64,000 nt of DNA from Variovorax sp. UMC13 (GTDB lineage Bacteria > Pseudomonadota > Gammaproteobacteria > Burkholderiales > Burkholderiaceae_C), in assembly GCF_014170375.1 (NCBI RefSeq), contig NZ_LZZW01000024.1, positions 62,001 to 126,000 of the forward strand. The letters run 5' to 3'. The translations under genes were made by a program, and so were the position numbers. The notes below the pieces were generated by a model. The model saw nothing but the letters and a program-made list of their open reading frames with translations, did no database searches and was not told the origin of the DNA. Shown piece after piece: positions 8,213 through 16,009 of the stretch (positions are counted from its first letter, which is position 1; every line of letters begins with the position of its first letter).

Positions 8213-9694
8213 TCAGGGATGGGTGGGTGCGGTACCGGCCACGGCCACGCTCGGCTGCCAGCCGCCGCCCAGCGCGCGCGCCAGGCCGACCTGCGTTTCG
8301 AGCGCACGCGCGGCCAGGTCGACCGCGAGGCGACGTTGCGCCAGCACCGCGGTCTCGGCGGTCAGCACGTTGAGGTAGTTGCCCAGGCCGGCGCGGTAGC
8401 GCTGCACGGCGATCTCGTAGGCGCCCTCGGCCGCGGCCTGCGCATCGCGCTGCTGCACCTGCTGGCGGCCCACCGACTGCGCGCTGCTGACCTGGTCGGC
8501 CGCATCGCGCACCGCGTCGAGCACGCTGGCGTTGTAGCTCTCGATCGCGGCATCGAGGTCGGCCGCCTTGCCGCGCAGGTTGGCGCGCAGCCGGCCGCCC
8601 TCGAAGATCGGCAGCCGTATCGCGGGGCCGAAGCCCCACTGGCGGCTGTCGCTCTTGAGCAGGTTGTCCAGGCCCAGGCTCTGCGTGCCCACGAAGGCCG
8701 TGAGGCTCACGTTGGGATAGAACAGAGTCTTGGCACCGGCCACGTCGCCGCTGGCCGCTTCGACGCGCCAGCGCGCCGCCGCGATGTCGGCACGGCGGCC
8801 GAGCAGGTCGGTCGGGATGTCGGCCTGCAGCGCGATCGCGTGCAGCGAGGCCAGGCTGGGCGCCTCGAGCGCCTGCGAAGCACCGGGCCGCGCCACCAGC
8901 GCGTCGAGCGCATGCCGGGCCAGCGCGATCTGCTCATCGAGCGCCTCGATCTGCTGGCGCGCCTCGGGCAGGCCGCCTTCGCTCTGGCGCAGCTCGAGCC
9001 GCGTGTCCAGGCCGGCGGACACCCGGTCGCGCACCAGCTTCAGCGTCTCGTCGCGTTGGGCCAGCGTGCGCTTGGCGACGATCAGCTGTTCGTTCAGGCG
9101 GGCCCACTGCACGTAGGCACGCGCCACGTTGCTGGCCAGCATCACGCGCGCCGCATCGGCCTCGGCCGCGGCCGCATTGGCGGTGCCCATCGCGCTGTCG
9201 AGGGCCGCGCGGTTCTTGCCGAAGAAGTCGAGTTCCCAGCTGCCATTGAGCTGCAGCGTGCCGATCTCCTGGATCGACCCGCCCAGCGGCGCCGGGTAGA
9301 TGTAGTTGCTGCTGAAGCGCTGGTGCGAGGCGTCGAAGGCGCCGTTGACCTGCGGCCGATCGGCGGCCTCGGCGGTGGCGATGGCGGCGCGGGCACGCGT
9401 GAGGCGCGCCTGCGCGACCGCGAGGTTCGGGTTGCCGGCCAGCGCCTCGTCGATCAGCGCATTGAGTTGCGCATTGCCGAAGCCGGTCCACCAGCGGCTG
9501 TCGACCGGGTTGGCGGCCAGCGTGCCTTCATGCTGCGCGACGGCGCGCTGCAGGCCGAGCGAATCGGCATCGCGCAGCTTGGCGGTCGAGCCGATGCCGG
9601 ACATGTCGGCACAGCCGGCGAGGCACAGTGCAAGCACGGCGGCCGCGACCGGCAGCGCGCGGCCGGCCAGGGATGGGAAAGCGAGGCGGTTCAT
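8213..9694 (-). CDS. NodT-family outer membrane efflux lipoprotein (TolC-like channel)
   Basis: A 493-residue outer-membrane factor. The start MNRLAFPSLAGRALPVAAAV leads into a lipobox 'LCLAGC', so it is probably a lipoprotein of the RND/EmrAB outer membrane factor (NodT) group. Family signatures include 'RWWTGFGNAQLNALIDEALAGNPNLAVAQARL' at the first repeat and the second-repeat 'DIPTDLLGRRADIAAARWRVEAASGDVAGAKTLFYPNVSLTAF'. It is the exit channel for the adjacent EmrAB pump. Its ATG overlaps the marR stop (ATGA at 9691-9694), which implies coupled translation. Confidence 0.93.
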   Translation of the reverse strand: MNRLAFPSLAGRALPVAAAVLALCLAGCADMSGIGSTAKLRDADSLGLQRAVAQHEGTLAANPVDSRWWTGFGNAQLNALIDEALAGNPNLAVAQARLTRARAAIATAEAADRPQVNGAFDASHQRFSSNYIYPAPLGGSIQEIGTLQLNGSWELDFFGKNRAALDSAMGTANAAAAEADAARVMLASNVARAYVQWARLNEQLIVAKRTLAQRDETLKLVRDRVSAGLDTRLELRQSEGGLPEARQQIEALDEQIALARHALDALVARPGASQALEAPSLASLHAIALQADIPTDLLGRRADIAAARWRVEAASGDVAGAKTLFYPNVSLTAFVGTQSLGLDNLLKSDSRQWGFGPAIRLPIFEGGRLRANLRGKAADLDAAIESYNASVLDAVRDAADQVSSAQSVGRQQVQQRDAQAAAEGAYEIAVQRYRAGLGNYLNVLTAETAVLAQRRLAVDLAARALETQVGLARALGGGWQPSVAVAGTAPTHP

Positions 9695-10218
9695 TTCTTT
9701 TCTCCACGGGTCGACAGGACCTGTGCGTTGTCGAGGATGCGGCGCAGATAGCTCTTGAGTTGCTCCCACTCGGCTTCGGAGAAGCCGGCGAGATGCTGGT
9801 TCTGGACCCGGCAGAGGATCTCGGGCACCTGCTGCGCGGCGGCCCGGCCCTCGTCGGTCAGTTCGATGTTCACCACCCGCCGATCGGCCACCGAGCGCAC
9901 GCGCCGGCACAGGCCCTTGGTCTCGAGCCGGTCGAGCAGGCGTGTCATCGCACCCGCGTCGAGCAGGCATTCGCGCGCCAGTTCGGCCACCGTGGTGGCG
10001 GTGCCCATGTGCAGCTTGTGCAAGGGGATCCACTGCGGATAGGTCGGGCCGCCGGGCTCGGACATCTGGCCTTCGACGGCCTGGCTCACGGCCGTCATGA
10101 TGCGCCGCATCATGTAACCCACGCTCTCTTCCGGGCGGTACAGGTCCGCCGAATAGAAGGCAGGGATGGCCGGCGGAGGCGGCTCCGGGTCGGTCGGTCG
10201 TTGGGTGTCGTCGTTCAT
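9691..10218 (-). CDS. MarR-family transcriptional repressor of the efflux operon
   Basis: A 175-residue winged-helix regulator. The MarR core is seen in 'ATTVAELARECLLDAGAMTRLLDRLETKGLCRRVRSVADRRVVNIELTDEGRAAAQQVP', which contains recognition helix and wing (the DRR motif). The N-terminal 20 residues are Pro/Glu-rich. It is the first gene of the efflux operon and shares a stop/start overlap with the channel gene. By analogy with EmrR/MprA it should repress its own operon and release on drug binding. A palindrome just upstream (10232-10249) is the likely operator. Confidence 0.92.
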   Translation of the reverse strand: MNDDTQRPTDPEPPPPAIPAFYSADLYRPEESVGYMMRRIMTAVSQAVEGQMSEPGGPTYPQWIPLHKLHMGTATTVAELARECLLDAGAMTRLLDRLETKGLCRRVRSVADRRVVNIELTDEGRAAAQQVPEILCRVQNQHLAGFSEAEWEQLKSYLRRILDNAQVLSTRGEKK

Positions 10219-10231
10219 CGGGTCCGGATAT

Positions 10232-10249
10232 TAGTTGCTTAGGCAATTA
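10232..10249. promoter_or_regulatory. Probable MarR operator palindrome
   Basis: TAGTTGC-TTAG-GCAATTA: two 7-bp arms with one mismatch and a 4-bp centre, 13 bases upstream of the marR start and 47 upstream of the divergent ABC exporter. TTGC...GCAA palindromes are typical MarR-family operators. The position allows control of both divergent genes. Binding is inferred. Confidence 0.65.
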
Positions 10250-10296
10250 CTGTCAAGGCTGCCTTTGCAGGGGCAACCGGTCGGTAGAATCGCGCC

Positions 10297-12126
10297 ATGG
10301 CTGTTTCCGTCTCCCGAACCTCCGAAAAAGGTTCACCCAAATCCCTCTCCGGGCTCTTCCCCTTCCTGCGCCCCTACCGCTGGCAGATCGCCCTCGCGGG
10401 GGTGTTCCTGGTGGCCGCGGCCGGGGCCACGCTGGTGTTCCCGCTGGCCCTGCGCAGCCTGATCGACGGCGGGCTGGTGAGCAGCGACAAGGGCGCCCAG
10501 ACCATGGCGCTGCGCGACCATTTCTTCGCGCTGTTCGGCGTGGCGGTGGCGCTGGGCCTGTTCTCGGCGGCGCGCTTCTACACGGTGAGCTGGCTGGGCG
10601 AGCGCATCACAGCCAACCTGCGCAACGCGGTCTATGCGCATGTGCTGCGCCAGAGCCCGGTGTTCTTCGAGACCACGCAAACGGGCGAGGTGCTGTCGCG
10701 CCTGACGGCCGACACGACGCTGGTGCAGACGGTGGTCGGCTCCTCGCTCAGCATGGGGCTGCGCAACGCGGTGATGGGCATCGGCGCCCTGGGCATGCTG
10801 GTCTGGACCAACCCCTACGTGATGGGCCAGGTGCTGGGCGTGCTGGTGCTGGTGGTGCTGCCGAGCATGTGGTTCGGGCGCCGCGTGCGCAAGCTCTCGC
10901 GCGCCAGCCAGGACCGCGTGGCCGATTCCAGCGCCATCGCGGCCGAGGTGCTCAACGCCATCCCCGTGGTGCAGAGCTACACCGCCGAGGCGCGCGAGGC
11001 CGCCCGCTTCGACACCTCGACCGACAACGCCTTCCTGACCGCGGTGCGGCGCGCCAAGGCGCGCTCGGTGCTGGTGGCCTTCATCATCATCGCCACCTCG
11101 GCCGCGCTGCTGTGGGGCCTGTACCAGGGGACGCAGGCGGTGCTGCAGGGCACCATCACGGCCGGCCACCTGGGCGAGACGGTCGTCTACGTGATCATCC
11201 TGGCCAGCGCCGCCGCGGTGCTGGGCGAGGTCTACGGCGACCTGCTGCGCGCCGCTGGCGCCACCGAGCGCCTGATGGAACTGCTGCACGCCAGGTCCGC
11301 CATCGCCTCCCCTGCCCAACCCGTGACGGTGCCGCTGGCCCCCGGCGGCAGCACCATCGCGCTCGAAGGCGTGAGCTTCCACTACCCCTCGCGGCCCGCC
11401 ACCCCGGCGCTGCGCGATTTCAGCCTGCGCGTGGCGCCCGGCGAGACCGTGGCCCTGGTCGGCGCCAGCGGCGCGGGCAAGAGCACGGTGTTCCAGCTGC
11501 TGCTGCGCTACTACGACCCGCAGTCCGGCAGCCTGCTGCTCGACGGCGCGCCGCTGGATGCGCTGGCGCTCGACGACCTGCGCCACCGCATCGGCCTGGT
11601 GCCGCAGGACGCGGTGATCTTCTCGGCGACCGCCTTCGAGAACATCCGCTACGGCCGGCCCGAAGCCAGCGCCGACGAGGTGCATGCGGCCGCGCGCGCG
11701 GCCTTCGCCGACGATTTCCTACGCGCCCTGCCCGAGGGCTACGACACCTTCCTCGGCGAGCGCGGCGTGCGCCTGTCGGGCGGCCAGCGCCAGCGCATCG
11801 CGATCGCGCGGGCCATGCTCAAGAACCCGCCGCTGCTGCTGCTCGACGAGGCCACCAGTGCGCTCGACGCCGAGAGCGAACGCATGGTGCAGGCCGCACT
11901 CGAATCGGCCATGACGGGCCGGACCACGCTGGTGATCGCGCACCGGCTGGCCACCGTGCAGAAGGCCGACCGCATCATCGTGCTGGACCAGGGCGAGATC
12001 GTCGAGCAGGGCACGCACGCGGCGCTGGTGGCGCGCGGCGGCGTCTATGCACGGCTGGCGGCCTTGCAGTTCACCACCACCGAAGCCGCACCGGCGCCGG
12101 CATCCACAGCGGCCGTGCCGGGCTGA
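10297..12126 (+). CDS. ABC exporter, fused permease-ATPase (MsbA-like)
   Basis: A 609-residue half-transporter with a six-helix exporter domain (about 25-320) followed by an ATPase domain. Visible motifs are Walker A GASGAGKST (near 389-397), signature 'LSGGQRQRIAIARAM', Walker B 'LLLLDEATSALD' and the switch histidine in 'LVIAHRLATVQ'. It works as a homodimer in the inner membrane; homologues export lipids, lipid A precursors or drugs, and the substrate here cannot be told. It is divergent from the marR operon and shares its 78-bp upstream region. The real msbA usually sits beside lpxK, which is absent here, so the gene symbol is left blank. Confidence 0.9.
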   Translation: MAVSVSRTSEKGSPKSLSGLFPFLRPYRWQIALAGVFLVAAAGATLVFPLALRSLIDGGLVSSDKGAQTMALRDHFFALFGVAVALGLFSAARFYTVSWLGERITANLRNAVYAHVLRQSPVFFETTQTGEVLSRLTADTTLVQTVVGSSLSMGLRNAVMGIGALGMLVWTNPYVMGQVLGVLVLVVLPSMWFGRRVRKLSRASQDRVADSSAIAAEVLNAIPVVQSYTAEAREAARFDTSTDNAFLTAVRRAKARSVLVAFIIIATSAALLWGLYQGTQAVLQGTITAGHLGETVVYVIILASAAAVLGEVYGDLLRAAGATERLMELLHARSAIASPAQPVTVPLAPGGSTIALEGVSFHYPSRPATPALRDFSLRVAPGETVALVGASGAGKSTVFQLLLRYYDPQSGSLLLDGAPLDALALDDLRHRIGLVPQDAVIFSATAFENIRYGRPEASADEVHAAARAAFADDFLRALPEGYDTFLGERGVRLSGGQRQRIAIARAMLKNPPLLLLDEATSALDAESERMVQAALESAMTGRTTLVIAHRLATVQKADRIIVLDQGEIVEQGTHAALVARGGVYARLAALQFTTTEAAPAPASTAAVPG

Positions 12127-12444
12127 AGCGACGGCGGCGGCTCCGCCGTTCGGCAGCCGCCGTGGCACCCTGCGCTCGACGAGCGCAGGGATGACCCCCT
12201 CCCCTGTTTCGGAATCAGCCGCAGTCCCGACCTGTGCGAACGCAACGCCGCGCGCGAGGGATGTTTCCGGCTTCACCTTCTCTTTACCCACCGGACACCG
12301 CGTGGGCGCACGCGGCGATTCCAATGCAGTCGCCGTGCACCGGATCGCCCCTCCCTCCAGCCCTCCACGTCGCCCTGCGGCCGGGCTGCCGCATCCCCTG
12401 AGCGCACCGCCTGCTTCTCCCAGATTTCTCCGAGAAGTGCCCGC
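12127..12444. other. Intergenic region: exporter terminator-like hairpin and kinase promoter
   Basis: No gene is seen. A perfect 10-bp stem with a 3-nt loop (12168-12190, CCCTGCGCTC/GAGCGCAGGG) lies 42 bases after the exporter stop and may end its transcript, although no T-run follows. A looser GC-rich stem lies at 12131-12163. The far end holds the TTCTCC direct repeat described separately. Confidence 0.45.
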
Positions 12445-12449
12445 ATGAT
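12415..12449 (+). promoter_or_regulatory. BaeR-box-like direct repeat and possible -10 of the kinase gene
   Basis: TTCTCC at 12415-12420 and again at 12426-12431, 11 bp apart, then 12 bases, then CATGAT at 12444-12449. OmpR-family regulators bind direct repeats about one helical turn apart, and TTTCTCC is the core of the E. coli BaeR box. A 19-bp stretch (12414-12432) recurs exactly upstream of the BamA-like gene with the same downstream spacing. Autoregulation by the response regulator at 14064 is inferred. Confidence 0.55.
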
Positions 12450-14067
12450 CGATCTGCCCACCACGGCGCGGTCGCTTCGGCCCCGACCGGCTCCCAACCC
12501 TTCCGCTCCCTCCGCCTTGCGCCCTGCTTCCGTCCTGCCACGCCTGACCCTGTCGAAGAAGGTGTTCATGGCGATGGCGACGCTGCTCGCGCTGCTGCTG
12601 CTGATCTTCACCACCTTCTCGATCGTCGGCCTGCAGCGCGGGCTGGGCCCCTACGTGGCCGAGATCGAGGTCCGGCGCATGGACTGGCTGGCCGAGGCGC
12701 TGCAGAAGAAGTACGCGAGCGACGGCAGCTGGGAGCCGCTGCGTGCCGATCGGTCGGCCTGGATACGGCTGCAATGGGGCGAGCATGCGCTGTCCGGCCC
12801 GTTCGCGGGCGAACGCCGGCTGCCGCGCTGGTACGACCGCCGGTTGCCGGCCGATGGGGGCGCCGCGGCCGAAGGCCCGCCGCCGTTCGAACCCCTGTTC
12901 TTGCGCGGCCGTTCGCCCGACGAGGGGCCGCGCGGCGGGAACGACGCGATCTACCAGCGGCTGGGCGTGACCGATGCCGCGGGCACCCATGTCGCCGGCG
13001 CCAGGGTCGACCTGGCCTCGGCCGCGCGACTGCCGCTGCGGCACCTGGGCCACACCGTCGGCTACCTGGTGCTGGCACCGACCCAGGTGCTCGAGAGCCA
13101 GGCCGACCGCGCCTTCCTCGCGCGCCAGGCGGGCTTCATCGCGCTCACCGGCCTGGTCGGCCTGGCGCTCGCACTCGCCCTGTCGTGGTTCGTCACGCGC
13201 CGCTGGCTGCAGCCGATCGACGCGCTCTCGCAGGGCGCGCAGGACATCGCACGCGGCCGGCTCGACACGCGCGTGGCCGTGCGCGGCAACGACGAACTCG
13301 CGATGCTGGGCCAGACCTTCAACTCGATGGCCGAGCGCCTCGACACCGTCGAAACCTCGCGCCGCACCTGGCTGGCCGACGTGGCCCACGAACTGCGCAC
13401 GCCGCTGGCGGCGATGCGCGCGGAGATCGAGGCGCTGCAGGACGGCGTGCGCCAGTTCGACGATCGCACCGCGCTGCGGCTGCACCGCCAGGTGATGCGG
13501 CTCGGGCAGTTGGTGGACGACCTGCGCAGCAGCATGCGCGAGCCGGAGCCGCACGGACCGCATGCATCCGGCGCGGCTTTCGCGCCCATCTATCCACTGG
13601 CCCTGCTGGCCGAGGCCGTCGAGATGATGCGCGGGCGCTTCGCGCAAAGCGGCCTCGTGCTCGACAGCAGCCAGCTCGCGGCGCTCACCATGCAGCCCGC
13701 GGTCGACGGCGATGCGCCACGGCTGCACCAGGTCTTCATGAACCTGCTCGAGAACAGCCTGGGCTACACCGACGCCGGTGGCAACCTGCGCGTAAACGCG
13801 GCGATCGAGGGCAGCGGCGCCGGCGCCCGATTGCAGATCCGCTTCGACGACAGCGCGCCTGGCCCGCAGGCCCACGAGATGCCACGCCTGTTCGAGCGCC
13901 TGTTCCGCGGCGAGGCCTCGCGCAGCCGCGAGACCGGCGGCTCGGGGCTGGGGCTGTCGATATGCCGCACCCTCGTCGAAGCCCACGGCGGCACCATCGA
14001 CGCCTCGCACTCGCCCCTGGGCGGGCTGCGCATCCGCATCACCCTGCCCCTGAGCGCCCACCCATGA
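12445..14067 (+). CDS. BaeS-like sensor histidine kinase
   Basis: A 540-residue membrane kinase. Numbering from the ATG at 12445: helix 1 about 43-63, a periplasmic sensor domain about 65-227 with a Gly/Pro-rich insertion, helix 2 about 228-250, HAMP about 250-302, and HisKA with H315 in 'DVAHELRTPLAAMR'. The ATPase N-box is 'NLLENSLGYT', the F-box 'LFERLFRGE', and G2 'GGSGLGLSI'. The G1 box is loose (FDDSAPGPQ). The first ~36 residues are Pro/Arg-rich and unlike BaeS, and the likely promoter overlaps the ATG, so a start at TTG 12517 is possible. The stop overlaps the regulator start (ATGA). Probable envelope-stress sensor. Confidence 0.88.
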   Translation: MIDLPTTARSLRPRPAPNPSAPSALRPASVLPRLTLSKKVFMAMATLLALLLLIFTTFSIVGLQRGLGPYVAEIEVRRMDWLAEALQKKYASDGSWEPLRADRSAWIRLQWGEHALSGPFAGERRLPRWYDRRLPADGGAAAEGPPPFEPLFLRGRSPDEGPRGGNDAIYQRLGVTDAAGTHVAGARVDLASAARLPLRHLGHTVGYLVLAPTQVLESQADRAFLARQAGFIALTGLVGLALALALSWFVTRRWLQPIDALSQGAQDIARGRLDTRVAVRGNDELAMLGQTFNSMAERLDTVETSRRTWLADVAHELRTPLAAMRAEIEALQDGVRQFDDRTALRLHRQVMRLGQLVDDLRSSMREPEPHGPHASGAAFAPIYPLALLAEAVEMMRGRFAQSGLVLDSSQLAALTMQPAVDGDAPRLHQVFMNLLENSLGYTDAGGNLRVNAAIEGSGAGARLQIRFDDSAPGPQAHEMPRLFERLFRGEASRSRETGGSGLGLSICRTLVEAHGGTIDASHSPLGGLRIRITLPLSAHP

Positions 14068-14744
14068 CCCGCATCCTCATCGTCGAAGACGAGCAAGACA
14101 TCGCCTCGGTGCTGCGGGACTACCTGCGCCACGACGGCTACGACACCGAGCACCTGGCCGACGGCCAGCAGGCGCTCGAACGCATCCAGGCCGATCCGCC
14201 CGACCTCACGCTGCTCGACGTGATGCTGCCCGGGCTCGACGGCCTGGGCGTGCTGCGCGGTGCACGGGCCTGCACGCAGGCGCCCGTGATCATGCTGACC
14301 GCGCGCGCCGAGGAGATCGACCGGCTGATCGGCCTGGAGCTGGGTGCCGACGACTACATCTGCAAGCCCTTCTCGCCGCGCGAGGTGGTGGCCCGTGTGC
14401 GCGCGGTGCTGCGCCGCACCGCCGCGAACGCGCCGCACGCCAGCACGCAGGGGCCGCTGGTGCTCGACGAGACCGAGTGGAACGCGAGCCTGCACGGCCT
14501 GCCGATGCAGCTCACGCGGCGCGAGTTCCGGCTGCTGCAGGCGCTCGCGCGCCATCCGGGCCGGATCTTCTCGCGCGGCCAGCTGCTCGAGCTGGCCTAC
14601 GAGCTGGTCGACGACGTGACCGAGCGCGCCATCGACAGCCACATCAAGAACCTGCGCCGCAAGCTCGGCGCCGCCTCGCCGGACCACGACTGGATCCGCT
14701 CGGTCTACGGCATCGGCTTCTCGCTCGAAGCGCCCGCGCGCTGA
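14064..14744 (+). CDS. BaeR-like OmpR-family response regulator
   Basis: A 226-residue regulator. The receiver domain has acidic pocket E8-D9, phospho-acceptor D52 in 'LLDVMLPG', T79 in 'MLTARA' and K101 in 'CKPF'. The winged-helix domain shows 'LTRREFRLLQALARHPGRIFSR', 'DSHIKNLRRKL' and 'SVYGIGFSLE'. It is coupled to the kinase by a 4-base overlap. The probable targets are the two TTCTCC direct repeats upstream of the kinase and of the BamA-like gene, perhaps with a weaker site before the TolC-like gene. Sequence resemblance to BaeR is strong in the DNA-binding half. Confidence 0.92.
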   Translation: MTRILIVEDEQDIASVLRDYLRHDGYDTEHLADGQQALERIQADPPDLTLLDVMLPGLDGLGVLRGARACTQAPVIMLTARAEEIDRLIGLELGADDYICKPFSPREVVARVRAVLRRTAANAPHASTQGPLVLDETEWNASLHGLPMQLTRREFRLLQALARHPGRIFSRGQLLELAYELVDDVTERAIDSHIKNLRRKLGAASPDHDWIRSVYGIGFSLEAPAR

Positions 14745-14825
14745 AGCCCGGGCCCGCGCGCCGCTTCCCACATTCCTCCGAATTCGGTGGCCACAGTGAA
14801 GGCTTCACCACACAGGAGCCGAAGG

Positions 14826-14873
14826 ATGAACCCCGGAGATTGCATGCGGGCGATCGGCCGCGCACGGCCATGA
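14826..14873 (+). CDS. 15-codon leader ORF overlapping the TolC-like gene
   Basis: AGGAG at 14814-14818 sits 7 bases before ATG 14826, a better ribosome site than the TolC-like gene itself has. It opens a 15-residue frame (MNPGDCMRAIGRARP) whose TGA at 14871-14873 overlaps the TolC-like ATG at 14870. This geometry suggests that ribosomes reach the downstream gene by stop-start coupling. The peptide has no recognisable family; it may act only as a leader. Confidence 0.45.
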   Translation: MNPGDCMRAIGRARP

Positions 14874-15898
14874 AGACCTCGCTGCCCTTCGCGGCGTTGA
14901 TGGGCCTGTCGATGGCCATCGGCGCCCAGGCCAACCTGAGCCGCGCACCGTCGCTGCGAGAACCCGGCGCGATGGTGCGCAACGCCCCTGCCGCGGCACC
15001 GGCGCCATCGCCCTTGGCCGGCGACGGCTGGTGGCGCGGCTTCCAGGACGACACGCTGGGCACGCTGATCCTCGCGGCCCGGCATGCGACGGCCTCGACG
15101 ACCGGCAGCCGCCTGCTGCTCACCGGCGATGCGCCCGCGCTGCCGCCCGAGATGAAGGTCGCGGCGGCCTACGTGAGCCTGCAGGCCGACAGCATCGGCC
15201 TGGACCTGATCGGCGAAGCCTCGGCCGCGGCGCGGCGCGAGCTGCCGCTGGTCGAGGCCGGGCCCGCGGGCGACGCCGACCGCGCGCTGATTGGCGTCCG
15301 GCTGGCCGACGCCGACCGTGCCGCCGCCACGATCCGTGCGCGCCGCGATGCATCGATCGCGCTGCTGTCGGCGCTGTGCGGCATGCCGGCCGCCACGCTC
15401 ACCGAGGTGGTCGCGCCGGCCCTCGCGCAACACCGGATGCCGCAGTTCAACGCACCGCTGCCGCAGCGCGATGCCGACGACTGGCTGATGCAGCGCCAGG
15501 ACGTGGCGCTGGCCGGCGCGCTGCGCGACGTGAGCCCGCCCACGCAACGGCAGGCCTCGGAGGCGAACTTCTCGCTGGTCGTCGCGCGCGCCCAGGAGGA
15601 GATCGCCGACGCCATCGAGGCGCTGGAGGCGCAGCGCGCCAGCACCGCGGCGCTCTACACCCGGGCCGCCGAGGTGCGGGTGGTCTTCGACGCGGCGGTG
15701 GCGCGGCAGCGTGACGGCCAGGCCTCCGAACTCGAGGTGCTGGAGCGCTACCAGCAGTTCCTGCTGTACTCGCAGCAGCTCAGCAGCGCCAGCGGCTCGC
15801 TCGCGCTCGGCTGGATCGCGCTGCTCTGCCAGCTGCAGGGCGCGCTCGACGTGCAGCCGCCGGCGCCCACGCGCAGCGCGCTCGCCAACCTGCTCTGA
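14870..15898 (+). CDS. Short, divergent TolC/outer-membrane-factor-like protein
   Basis: A 342-residue protein with a plausible signal peptide (MKTSLPFAALMGLSMAIGAQ). Its 'GDGWWRGFQDDTLGTLILAA' matches the WW-F-D-L-LI opening motif of outer membrane factors, and the C-terminal half is Ala/Gln/Glu-rich helix with a 'DGQASELEVLERYQQFLL' stretch like the second OMF repeat. It is about 130-150 residues shorter than the normal family length, and the DLLGRRPD-type mid motif is missing. It may be a reduced channel, an accessory protein or a decaying gene. It follows the two-component genes in the same direction, behind a short leader ORF. Confidence 0.6.
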   Translation: MKTSLPFAALMGLSMAIGAQANLSRAPSLREPGAMVRNAPAAAPAPSPLAGDGWWRGFQDDTLGTLILAARHATASTTGSRLLLTGDAPALPPEMKVAAAYVSLQADSIGLDLIGEASAAARRELPLVEAGPAGDADRALIGVRLADADRAAATIRARRDASIALLSALCGMPAATLTEVVAPALAQHRMPQFNAPLPQRDADDWLMQRQDVALAGALRDVSPPTQRQASEANFSLVVARAQEEIADAIEALEAQRASTAALYTRAAEVRVVFDAAVARQRDGQASELEVLERYQQFLLYSQQLSSASGSLALGWIALLCQLQGALDVQPPAPTRSALANLL

Positions 15899-15903
15899 GC
15901 CGC

Positions 15904-15993
15904 ATGGACTTCCTGCGCGCGCTCGAGGCGGTGTGGCAGGCCCTGGTGGCCCTCGCGCACCTGATCGGCCGGCTGCTCGACCTGCTGCCCTGA
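15904..15993 (+). CDS. Possible 29-residue small protein
   Basis: ATG at 15904, 5 bases after the TolC-like stop, opens MDFLRALEAVWQALVALAHL and continues with a Leu-rich amphipathic end to TGA at 15991-15993. The peptide is strongly helical and hydrophobic, like small membrane-associated proteins. There is no ribosome site beyond what coupling to the preceding stop would give, and a frame of this length is easily open by chance in GC-rich DNA. Confidence 0.25.
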   Translation: MDFLRALEAVWQALVALAHLIGRLLDLLP

Positions 15994-16009
15994 GCGCCGC
16001 GCGGCCCGC

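Noticed and set aside
14763..14797. A third BaeR-box site before the TolC-like gene
   Set aside because: The second half-site (TCCTCC) is fair, but the first and the -10 match poorly, so it is mentioned only as a weak relative and not listed as a feature.
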